Assembly (NCBI GenBank): GCA_934190685.1
Contig: CAKPTK010000110.1
Span: 1-7,147 of the forward strand
Origin: an uncultured Prevotella sp.
GTDB lineage: Bacteria; Bacteroidota; Bacteroidia; Bacteroidales; Bacteroidaceae
Length of the DNA: 7,147 nucleotides
Reading direction: 5' to 3'
This document shows positions 1 to 6,041 of the stretch, piece after piece. Made by a program: the position numbers and the translations under genes. The notes beneath the pieces were generated by a model. It was given only the letters and a program-made list of their open reading frames with translations. It was not told where the DNA came from and did no database searches. Each line of letters opens with the position of its first letter. The first letter of the stretch is position 1.

Positions 1-1598
1 GTAGTTCCACCATCCAAACGCTCAGCATGAATCTCCAGCACCTGTTCCTTGCCGAAGAAAGAGGGCATTTCTTTCTTGTCCTTGGGGTGCTCGATGACCA
101 CGAGGTCTATCCGTTTGTTGCCCCGCAGCACCTCCCATCCAGAGGGTGTGACGGTGAGGATGTTGTTGAGGTCGTAGCGCAGTTCCACCAATCCGAGCTG
201 GAGCAACTGGAGAAAGTAGTTGCGCCAGTCCTGTGTGGACACATCCCTGCCCACACCGAACGTCTTCAACTCGTTGTAGCGGTTCCGCTTGACAGAAGGG
301 GAGAACATGCCCTTGAGAATCTCGATGGCTGTGGAAAAGCTGATTTTCTGGTCGGCGCGAACAATGGCGCTGAGTGCTTTCTGGGCAACGATGGTGCCGT
401 CGAAATGCTTGGGCGGATTGATGCACACATCGCAATGGCCGCAGTTGTGGTCGGTCTGCTCGCCAAAATAGTTGAGCAGGATGCGCCGTCGGCAGATACT
501 CGACTCGGCATAGTCCTGCATCCGCTGAAGTTTTTCCTTGTTCACCTCCGATTGTCCACTCTCGTCGGCGAACTTTGACAGCTGAATGATGTCGCTATAG
601 GAATAGAACAACACCGTGTCTGCCGGTGCTCCGTCACGGCCCGCACGTCCTATCTCTTGATAGAAACTCTCGATGCTCTTGGGCATATTATAGTGGATGA
701 CCCAACGGACATTGCCCTTGTCGATGCCCATGCCGAACGCCACCGTGGCACACACCACCTGGATTCGGTCCAGTTTGAACTGCTCCTGCACACGGTTGCG
801 GTCCAAAGCGTTCATACCCGCATGGTAGGCTTCCGCCTCAATGCCCCAATTTTGTAGTTCTTCCGCCAGTATCTCCGTGTTTCTCCGGCTCAGGCAATAG
901 ATGATGCCCGGGTCGTCCTTGTGCCAGTTGATGAAGTTGCGGATATATTTCAGTTTTTCCTTCTTGGTACTTTCCCGACGCACTGTAAGGCTCAGGTTCG
1001 GGCGGTCGAAGGAAGAAATGAAGATGTGGGGATTCTGGAGTTTCAGTTGTTCGAGGATGTCACTGCGTGTAATCTTGTCCGCCGTGGCGGTCAATGCCAT
1101 GATGGGCACATGGGGGAACACGCCCCGAATGGTGCCCAACTGGGTGTATTCCGGTCGGAAGTCATGTCCCCACTGACTGATGCAGTGAGCCTCGTCGATG
1201 GCGAACAGGGAAATGTCGATGCTGCGCAACAGATACTGCATTTCCGCCATGAGCCGTTCGGGCGAGATGTAGAGCAACTTCAAGTCACCGGAGAGGCATT
1301 TGCGTCGGATGACGGTGTCTTCCTCCATGCCGTTGTTGCTGTTGAGGGCAGCGGCGTCGATGCCGTTGGCACGCAGCGCCTCCACCTGGTCTTGCATGAG
1401 GCTGATGAGAGGAGACACCACGATGGCGGTTCCTTTCATGGCGAGTGCCGGTATCTGGTAGCAGAGACTTTTGCCGCCACCGGTGGGCATGAGCACGAGC
1501 GAGTCGTGTCCTGCCATGACATTCTCAATGATTTCCTGTTGGTTGGGGCGGAAAGAATTATATCCGAAATAGCGTTGAAGGATGTGGTTGATGTCCAT
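1..1598 (-). CDS. recQ: ATP-dependent DNA helicase RecQ, 3' end cut by the window edge
   Basis: This is a superfamily 2 3'-to-5' DNA helicase that acts in recombination, replication-fork repair and unwinding of branched DNA. The first 532 codons are visible and the frame is open to the left edge. Domain 1 holds Walker A PTGGGKS (residues 38-44), DEAH (135-138), the RecQ-specific aromatic-rich loop SQWGHDFRPEY (141-151) and TATA (170-173). Domain 2 ends with motif VI QEIGRAGRDG (314-323). The RQC region has four zinc-ligand cysteines, C369, C386, C389 and C392, in the order seen in E. coli RecQ, followed by a winged-helix stretch (about 400-510). An HRDC domain, if present, lies beyond the edge. 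The ATG at 1598 gives MDINHILQRYFGYNSFRP, a typical RecQ start. It lies 71 nt after the Nudix stop, same strand, with no obvious terminator between, so read-through from ispE is plausible. A short CTCC-TTT-GGAG inverted repeat lies just upstream of the ATG. Confidence 0.96.
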   Translation of the reverse strand, partial: MDINHILQRYFGYNSFRPNQQEIIENVMAGHDSLVLMPTGGGKSLCYQIPALAMKGTAIVVSPLISLMQDQVEALRANGIDAAALNSNNGMEEDTVIRRKCLSGDLKLLYISPERLMAEMQYLLRSIDISLFAIDEAHCISQWGHDFRPEYTQLGTIRGVFPHVPIMALTATADKITRSDILEQLKLQNPHIFISSFDRPNLSLTVRRESTKKEKLKYIRNFINWHKDDPGIIYCLSRRNTEILAEELQNWGIEAEAYHAGMNALDRNRVQEQFKLDRIQVVCATVAFGMGIDKGNVRWVIHYNMPKSIESFYQEIGRAGRDGAPADTVLFYSYSDIIQLSKFADESGQSEVNKEKLQRMQDYAESSICRRRILLNYFGEQTDHNCGHCDVCINPPKHFDGTIVAQKALSAIVRADQKISFSTAIEILKGMFSPSVKRNRYNELKTFGVGRDVSTQDWRNYFLQLLQLGLVELRYDLNNILTVTPSGWEVLRGNKRIDLVVIEHPKDKKEMPSFFGKEQVLEIHAERLDGGT

Positions 1599-1669
1599 GT
1601 TTAGCGTTTTTCTCCAAAGGAGCGAATGTTTATGAATGACAGGAGGTAGGGGAATGGAAGAATCAAGAA

Positions 1670-2170
1670 TCAGCCGAAGAACTTCAGATATTCGCTTTCG
1701 AAATTAGGCGTGAACACACCCTTGCCGATATTCTCACGAATTTCTTCCGGTGACCAGAAGCGGCCGCCGTCCAACTCTTCCTTGCTGGGACTGACGACAC
1801 CGTCATAGACCGTGCGGTGGACATAGACCAATTCCCGTTCCCGCGGTCCCTCAAAGACATAATGTCCGAGCGGTTCGGGTTGAAAATCTGTAATGCCCAA
1901 CTCTTCGCGGACCTCCCTTTTCAATGCCTGTTCCACGTTCTCTCCCAAGTCCACATGCCCGCCAGTGGCTGTATCCCACTTGCCGGGTTGGATGTCCTTC
2001 CACAACGGACGCTTTTGCAAATAGAGGTCGCCATGGCTGTTGAACACATGCAGATGGACCACCGGATGGAGAATCTTCGAGCCATCGTGGGCATGGCCAC
2101 GGTCAATACTGCCGATGACATTGCCCAGCTCGTCGACCACAGGGAAAAGTTCTTGTTGATTGTCTCTCAT
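1670..2170 (-). CDS. Nudix hydrolase (IDI/YfcD-like branch), substrate unknown
   Basis: This is a 166-residue, single-domain, presumably cytoplasmic Nudix hydrolase, a family that cleaves nucleoside diphosphates linked to another moiety. The Nudix box matches GX5EX7REUXEEXGU exactly at residues 71-93 (G71, E77, R85-E86, E89-E90, G92, I93). The N-terminal part (DELGNVIGSIDRGHAH, then HPVVHLHVFN and LYLQKRP) resembles the isopentenyl-diphosphate-isomerase-like Nudix group that includes E. coli YfcD. It is not an IPP isomerase: the TNTCCSHP active-site segment is replaced by DTATGGHVD, so the catalytic cysteine is missing. I chose the ATG at 2170 (MRDNQQELFPVVDE) because it lies 5 nt after the ispE stop and starts at the family N-terminus. 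A longer in-frame start at 2236 would only add 22 residues read out of frame from the ispE end. The tight spacing suggests translational coupling to ispE. The true substrate cannot be read from the sequence. Confidence 0.93.
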   Translation of the reverse strand: MRDNQQELFPVVDELGNVIGSIDRGHAHDGSKILHPVVHLHVFNSHGDLYLQKRPLWKDIQPGKWDTATGGHVDLGENVEQALKREVREELGITDFQPEPLGHYVFEGPRERELVYVHRTVYDGVVSPSKEELDGGRFWSPEEIRENIGKGVFTPNFESEYLKFFG

Positions 2171-2175
2171 TTCCG

Positions 2176-3015
2176 TTATAGTCTTGAGGTGAAGGTGAAG
2201 CAGTCGGGGAAGACTTCCTCGATGTTCTGCGGACAATCATAGAAGATGCCGAACAGGGCACTGCCGCTTCCCGACATTTGGGCATAGGCGGCCCCCATAA
2301 GGTAGAGGCGATCCTTGATTTCTTTCAACTCGGGGTGGAGCGGGAAGACAGAATCCTCAAAATCGTTGTGCAACAGGTCACGCCATTCACCGATATGCTT
2401 CTTGACGATGTCACGACAGCAAAGGGAAGGCTTGCGAGGGGTTATCTGTGCGAAGGCTTCGGCGGTGGAAACGGAAACACTGGGCTTGACCACAGCTATC
2501 CAATAGCCATCCAGATTGCCGTCAGGCGTGTCTGCCGGCTCGAGAATCTCGCCGATGCCTTGTGCATAAGCGATTTCGTTGCGGATAAAGAAAGCACAGT
2601 CTGCTCCCAACCGCGTCGCATATTCCTCCATCAGCGACTGCCCCATGTTCAAGCGGAAGCGCTCGTCGAGCAGGCGAATCATGAAGGCGGCATCACTCGA
2701 GCCACCACCCAGTCCGGCTTGCATGGGGATATGCTTGTAGAGATGGGCATGGATACGGGGAAGTTTGAAGTCTTGGGCAATCAAGTCATAGGCTTTGACA
2801 ACCAAGTTGTTGCGCTCGTCGCAGTTGACGGCGTTGCCTGTCACCTTGAGGTCGCAGCACACGTCCGAAGGGAAATCCTCGTCCATCTTCTTGATTTCCA
2901 AGGCGTCGCAAAGCGGTATGGGGTAGAATACGGTTTCCAAATCATGATAACCGTCAGGGCGTTCGCCCACAATGTTGAGTCCAAGATTTATCTTGGCGTT
3001 TGGGAATACAATCAT
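2176..3015 (-). CDS. ispE: 4-diphosphocytidyl-2-C-methyl-D-erythritol kinase (MEP pathway)
   Basis: IspE phosphorylates the 2-hydroxyl of CDP-methylerythritol with ATP, the fourth step of the MEP route to IPP and DMAPP, in the cytoplasm. The 279-residue product has the full GHMP-kinase layout: NAKINLGLNIVGERPDGYHD at residues 6-25 with the catalytic-type lysine K8, the glycine-rich ATP loop PMQAGLGGGSSDAA (97-110), LGADC with the probable catalytic aspartate D139, KPSVSVSTAEAF (177-188), and the C-terminal GHMP motif MSGSGSALFG (247-256). Length matches the family (about 280). The ATG at 3015 places the NAKIN motif at the usual distance from the N-terminus. A Bacteroidota-type promoter box lies a short way upstream, giving a predicted leader of about 16 nt. 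It is first in a probable ispE-Nudix(-recQ) unit and divergent from dnaB. Confidence 0.97.
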   Translation of the reverse strand: MIVFPNAKINLGLNIVGERPDGYHDLETVFYPIPLCDALEIKKMDEDFPSDVCCDLKVTGNAVNCDERNNLVVKAYDLIAQDFKLPRIHAHLYKHIPMQAGLGGGSSDAAFMIRLLDERFRLNMGQSLMEEYATRLGADCAFFIRNEIAYAQGIGEILEPADTPDGNLDGYWIAVVKPSVSVSTAEAFAQITPRKPSLCCRDIVKKHIGEWRDLLHNDFEDSVFPLHPELKEIKDRLYLMGAAYAQMSGSGSALFGIFYDCPQNIEEVFPDCFTFTSRL

Positions 3016-3037
3016 AACATGGTATTTATTTCAGTTT

Positions 3038-3046
3038 GCAAAATTA
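3038..3046 (-). promoter_or_regulatory. Promoter -7 box for ispE (TAATTTTGC)
   Basis: On the minus strand the sequence reads TAATTTTGC, a full match to the Bacteroidota -7 consensus TAnnTTTG followed by C. Using the box-to-start spacing seen at rnpB in this window, transcription would begin near 3031, about 16 nt before the ispE ATG. No TTTG-like -33 element is found at the expected 19-bp spacing, so the call rests on the -7 box and its position. Confidence 0.6.
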
Positions 3047-3068
3047 GGCAATTTTCTTGAATTATCAT

Positions 3069-3140
3069 CTTGTCTGAGGGAAAAAACAAACAATCCTTCT
3101 TGTCAAGGGGGCATTTATCAGCGGGCAAGGACAGAGAAGG
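3069..3140. repeat. Direct and inverted repeats between the ispE and dnaB promoters
   Basis: Two kinds of repeat lie between the divergent promoter boxes. CTTGTC occurs at 3069-3074 and again at 3099-3104, exactly 30 bp apart, each followed within 3 bases by a G-run. In addition CCTTCTTGTC (3095-3104) can pair with GACAGAGAAGG (3130-3140) as a 10-bp stem with one bulged G and a 25-nt loop. The stretch lies outside both predicted transcripts, so a protein-binding site is more likely than an RNA structure. No function can be assigned, and short repeats of this size can arise by chance. Confidence 0.35.
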
Positions 3141-3186
3141 GAAAAATAAAAACGGGCGGTCGCATCGATATCTAATAACTTTTATG

Positions 3187-3195
3187 TAATTTTGC
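3187..3195 (+). promoter_or_regulatory. Promoter -7 box for dnaB (TAATTTTGC)
   Basis: TAATTTTGC matches the Bacteroidota -7 consensus and is identical to the box in front of ispE. The predicted start near 3202 leaves a leader of about 25 nt before the dnaB ATG. A -33 TTTG is not seen at the expected place. The leader is A/T-rich with no Shine-Dalgarno sequence, as is common in this phylum. Confidence 0.62.
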
Positions 3196-3226
3196 ATCCG
3201 CTAAATTTAAAACATCATCATTTGTT

Positions 3227-4801
3227 ATGGCAGAGAATAAACCCAAGAGAAATTTCAACATCGTGAGCAAACCGGGTCAACCGCCTATGGTTGACGGAGT
3301 CTATGGACGGCTGCCTCCACAAGCGCCCGACATTGAAAAAGCCGTGTTGGGTGCCTTGTTGATAGACAAAGATGCCTTCTCTGTGGTTTCGGAGCTGTTG
3401 CGCCCCGAGACTTTCTACCTGCCACAACACCAGTATATCTACGCTGCCATACAGACGCTGAACCTTGAGGAGAAGCCGGTCGACATCATGACTGTGACTG
3501 AAGAACTCAAGAAGGAGGGGACGCTGGAGAAAGCGGGCAATCCGCCTTATCTTTTCCAAATTTCCAACGGAGTGGCTTCTTCCGCCCACGTGGAATATCA
3601 CGCCAAGATTCTGGCACAGAAATTCCTCGCACGCCAGCTCATTTCCTATTCCAGCATGGTGGAGACCAAGGCCTTCGAGGAAGGTGTTGATGTGGACGAA
3701 CTGATGCAGGAGGCGGAAGGCTCGCTCTTCGAAATCTCCCAAAAGAACATGCGGCAGGACTATACCCAAATCTCACCTGTAGTGACCAAGGCCTATGAGA
3801 ATATCCAGAAGGCCAGTGCCCAGTCGGGTGGCTTGACGGGAGTGCCGACAGGCTACAAGAAGTTGGACAAGATTACGAGCGGATGGCAACCTTCCGACCT
3901 TGTCATCATCGCCGGTCGTCCTGCCATGGGTAAGACGTCGTTTGCCCTTTCCTTGGCGAAAAACATTGCCGTGGACTACAAGGTGCCCATCGCTTTCTTC
4001 TCTCTTGAAATGAACAATGTCCAACTGGTCAACCGTCTCATCTCCAACCACTGCCAGATAGAAGGCAGCAAGATTATGAACGGACAGCTCTTGGACCCGG
4101 AATGGGAAAGACTGAACTCCAAGTTGGACACGCTCCGCAATGCCCCTATCTATGTGGACGACACGCCGGGACTCTCGGTCTTTGAACTGCGTACCAAGGC
4201 TCGCCGACTGGTCAGAGAAAAGGGTGTCAAGGTGATCATGATTGACTACTTGCAGTTGATGAACGCCAACGGTATGCGTTTCGGCAACCGTCAGGAGGAG
4301 GTGTCGACCATTAGCCGTTCGTTGAAGGGATTGGCGAAGGAACTTGATATACCAGTATTGGCACTCAGTCAGTTAAGCCGTTCTGTAGAACAGCGTGAGG
4401 GAGCCGAGGGAAAGCGTCCGCAGTTGAGTGACCTCCGTGAGTCGGGAGCCATCGAGCAGGATGCCGACATGGTGCTTTTCGTGCATCGTCCCGAATACTA
4501 CCATATCCTGGAAGACGACAAGGGCAACGACCTGAGAGGCATGGCACAGATTATCATTGCCAAGCACCGTAAAGGTGCGACCGGCGATGTGCTGCTTAAC
4601 TTCGAGGGACAATACACCCGATTCTCCGATCCCGAGAAGAGTAGTCCGATAGTGGAGCAGATGGACAATGGCGAGATAGATGGTGAATTTCTCATGTCCA
4701 AGAACGTTGGCTCCTCCATGGAAAATGAGCCAGACCCCCTTTCCGACCCAACCATCAATACACCAGGGGTAGACGATATGGACTTTGGCGACGGAATGTA
4801 A
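3227..4801 (+). CDS. dnaB: Replicative DNA helicase DnaB
   Basis: DnaB is the hexameric 5'-to-3' helicase that unwinds the replication fork and recruits primase through its N-terminal domain. The 524-residue product begins with a basic, probably disordered stretch (1-30), then the helical DnaB N-terminal domain (about 32-135) starting PQAPDIEKAVLGALLID, a linker, and a RecA-type C-terminal domain from about 200. Visible motifs are Walker A GRPAMGKTS (230-238), FSLEM with the catalytic glutamate E261, Walker B VIMIDYLQL (336-344), SQLSR (381-385), SDLRESGAIEQDAD (401-414) and KHRKG (446-450), which carries the arginine finger. No intein interrupts these motifs, a common insertion site in DnaB. 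The tail after about 470 is acidic and low in complexity, ending GVDDMDFGDGM. The ATG at 3227 gives MAENKPKR and fits the promoter box. No T-run terminator follows, so the SGNH gene 72 nt downstream may be cotranscribed. Confidence 0.98.
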   Translation: MAENKPKRNFNIVSKPGQPPMVDGVYGRLPPQAPDIEKAVLGALLIDKDAFSVVSELLRPETFYLPQHQYIYAAIQTLNLEEKPVDIMTVTEELKKEGTLEKAGNPPYLFQISNGVASSAHVEYHAKILAQKFLARQLISYSSMVETKAFEEGVDVDELMQEAEGSLFEISQKNMRQDYTQISPVVTKAYENIQKASAQSGGLTGVPTGYKKLDKITSGWQPSDLVIIAGRPAMGKTSFALSLAKNIAVDYKVPIAFFSLEMNNVQLVNRLISNHCQIEGSKIMNGQLLDPEWERLNSKLDTLRNAPIYVDDTPGLSVFELRTKARRLVREKGVKVIMIDYLQLMNANGMRFGNRQEEVSTISRSLKGLAKELDIPVLALSQLSRSVEQREGAEGKRPQLSDLRESGAIEQDADMVLFVHRPEYYHILEDDKGNDLRGMAQIIIAKHRKGATGDVLLNFEGQYTRFSDPEKSSPIVEQMDNGEIDGEFLMSKNVGSSMENEPDPLSDPTINTPGVDDMDFGDGM

Positions 4802-4873
4802 CGCTATCATCCATCAAGTGCAAGCGTCATTTATGCGCAAACAATCAATAAAGAAAACATAAAAACAAAGATT

Positions 4874-5554
4874 ATGATGAAAAAGACAATCCTTTTCCTT
4901 TGTGTTCTGTTGGGAGCGTTCTGCGTGAATGCCCAGCAATATCGCCCCAGTGTATCCATCCTTGGCGACTCCTATTCCACCTTTCAGGATTTCACACATC
5001 CTGCCACCAACGAGTTGTGGTATTTCCACAAGCCCCGCAAGACCGATGTGAACGCTGTGGACCAGATGTGGTGGCACCGACTGATTTCCAAGATGGGGTG
5101 GAGGCTTTGCCGTAACAATTCCTATAGCGGTGCGACCATTTCCTATACAGGATACAGCGGCAACGACTATTCCGACCGCTCCTTTATCACCCGTATGGAT
5201 GACCTCGGTTGTCCAGATATCATCTTTGTGCTCGGTGCGACCAACGACAGTTGGGCTGGCGCACCTATCGGAGACTATAAATGGCAGGATTTCACGGGAG
5301 CTGACTTCTACAATTTCCGCCCAGCCATGGCCTATATGCTTGAGCACATGACTCTTCGCTACCCGAATGTGAAGTTGTACTTCATCTTGAACGATGGCTT
5401 GAAGCCCGCCATCAACGAGTCGGTGGAAACCATCTGCAAGCACTATGGTGTGGAACTGATCAAGCTCAGCGGCATCGACAAGCAGTCGGGACATCCCACC
5501 ATCAAGGGACAGGCGCAGATTGCCGACCAAATCATGGAAAAGTTGAAAAAGTAA
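4874..5554 (+). CDS. Secreted SGNH/GDSL-type hydrolase, substrate unknown
   Basis: This 226-residue protein is predicted to be exported and to act as a serine esterase or acylhydrolase of the SGNH superfamily. Residues 1-20 form a signal peptide: MMKK, a hydrophobic core, then cleavage after FCVNA, leaving a Gln-Gln N-terminus. There is no lipobox (Phe precedes the only candidate Cys), so it is probably a soluble periplasmic or secreted protein. Block I is ILGDSYS with nucleophile S33; the block II glycine is G86 in NNSYSGAT; block III is LGATND with N124; block V has H207 in SGHPTIKGQ. The usual aspartate three residues before the histidine is Q204 here, with the nearest acid D202 five residues before. 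The start could be either of two adjacent ATGs (4874 or 4877). Possible substrates include acetylated glycans or lipids; the sequence does not decide. No promoter box is evident in the 72 nt after dnaB, and rnpB's promoter begins 9 nt after the stop. Confidence 0.88.
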   Translation: MMKKTILFLCVLLGAFCVNAQQYRPSVSILGDSYSTFQDFTHPATNELWYFHKPRKTDVNAVDQMWWHRLISKMGWRLCRNNSYSGATISYTGYSGNDYSDRSFITRMDDLGCPDIIFVLGATNDSWAGAPIGDYKWQDFTGADFYNFRPAMAYMLEHMTLRYPNVKLYFILNDGLKPAINESVETICKHYGVELIKLSGIDKQSGHPTIKGQAQIADQIMEKLKK

Positions 5555-5563
5555 AAGATATAT

Positions 5564-5595
5564 TTTGCGGTTAGGATATTTAGCCGTAACTTTGC
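5564..5595 (+). promoter_or_regulatory. rnpB promoter, TTTG-N19-TAACTTTGC
   Basis: TTTG at 5564-5567 is followed by exactly 19 bp and then TAACTTTGC at 5587-5595, an essentially perfect Bacteroidota housekeeping promoter (-33 TTTG, -7 TAnnTTTG). The first base of the RNase P RNA P1 helix, G5602, lies 6 nt beyond the box, the expected start position. This is the only promoter here with both elements at consensus, in keeping with the need for steady high expression of a stable RNA. Confidence 0.85.
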
Positions 5596-5601
5596 AGTTC
5601 T

Positions 5602-5983
5602 GAAAACAGTGACTCGGTTCTGTCGCTGGCATCCAGTGGATGCGAGAGGAAAGTCCGGGCAGCATAGGACGCTCCACTTCCGAAAATAGAAGCTATTGGC
5701 AACAGTAGGAGAAAGCAGAAGAAAACAACCGCCTTGCTTGACAAGGTAAGGGTGAGAAGGTGGTGTAAGAGACCACCAGCCGATGGGCGATCATCGGGCT
5801 GTGCCATCTGGAGGCTGCAAGTTCGCGTATACCGTCGATTGAGGGTTGTCCGCCCGAGCAATGCGACGGAGGGTAGAATGCTAGAGCCATCGGGTGACCG
5901 GTGGAGTAGATAAATGACAGATGCCGGTTTGCACCGAGAGGTGCAGACAGGAACAGAACCCGGCTTATAGAGTCACTGTTTTC
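5602..5983 (+). ncRNA. rnpB: RNase P RNA, bacterial class A type
   Basis: This is the catalytic RNA of RNase P, which removes 5' leaders from tRNA precursors. Its ends are set by P1, a perfect 14-bp pairing of 5602-5615 with 5970-5983. P2 pairs TTCTGTC (5618-5624) with GACAGGA (5946-5952). P3 is very short: GCATCC/GGATGC (5629-5643) with a 3-nt loop. The conserved core is clear: GAGGAAAGTCC at 5646-5656, and ACAGAA (5953-5958) with CCGGCTTA (5960-5967), which together form P4. The AGGGTAGAATGCT segment near 5870-5882 corresponds to L15, where a GGU (about 5872-5874) would bind the tRNA CCA end. P18 is CCATCGG-GTGA-CCGGTGG (5887-5904) and P19 is TGCACC-GAGA-GGTGCA (5930-5945), both with GNRA loops. 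The 382-nt length fits the family. Open frames across this stretch on either strand are spurious. Confidence 0.97.
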
Positions 5984-6012
5984 TTTTGAAGAAATATTCC
6001 TTTCTGATATAG

Positions 6013-6041
6013 CGCATGTCAACAGATGGCATGCGTTTTTT
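6013..6041 (+). terminator. Intrinsic terminator of rnpB
   Basis: CGCATGTCA (6013-6021) pairs with TGGCATGCG (6027-6035) as a 9-bp stem with one G-U pair and a 5-nt loop, followed directly by six T (6036-6041). It lies 30 nt after the P1 helix, so the primary transcript needs 3' trimming. There is no T-run on the other side of the hairpin, so it should work only in the rnpB direction. Its last T is also the first base of the stop codon of the convergent gene. Confidence 0.85.

Noticed and set aside
921..1604. A 227-codon plus-strand open frame
   Set aside because: It is antisense to the recQ helicase domain, which is fully supported by motifs.
1599..1669. A separate promoter for recQ
   Set aside because: No TAnnTTTG box is present on the minus strand in this gap; only a short CTCC-TTT-GGAG repeat is seen.
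1670..2170. Type I isopentenyl-diphosphate isomerase
   Set aside because: The isomerase active-site cysteine segment is absent, while the full Nudix hydrolase box is intact.
2171..2236. An upstream in-frame ATG that would lengthen the Nudix protein by 22 residues
   Set aside because: The extra residues are the ispE C-terminus read in another frame and bear no relation to Nudix N-termini; the 2170 ATG fits the family and the gene spacing.
2278..3060. A 260-codon plus-strand open frame
   Set aside because: It lies wholly antisense to ispE and resembles no protein family; ispE has all its motifs on the other strand.
4802..4873. A possible terminator after dnaB (GCG...CGC near 4825-4840)
   Set aside because: The pairing needs a bulge and a tiny loop, and no T-run follows.
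4814..5677. A 287-codon minus-strand open frame
   Set aside because: It is antisense to the SGNH hydrolase and runs into rnpB; its product has no recognisable domain.
5580..6022. Minus-strand open frames across the RNA region
   Set aside because: They overlap a clear RNase P RNA with its promoter and terminator.
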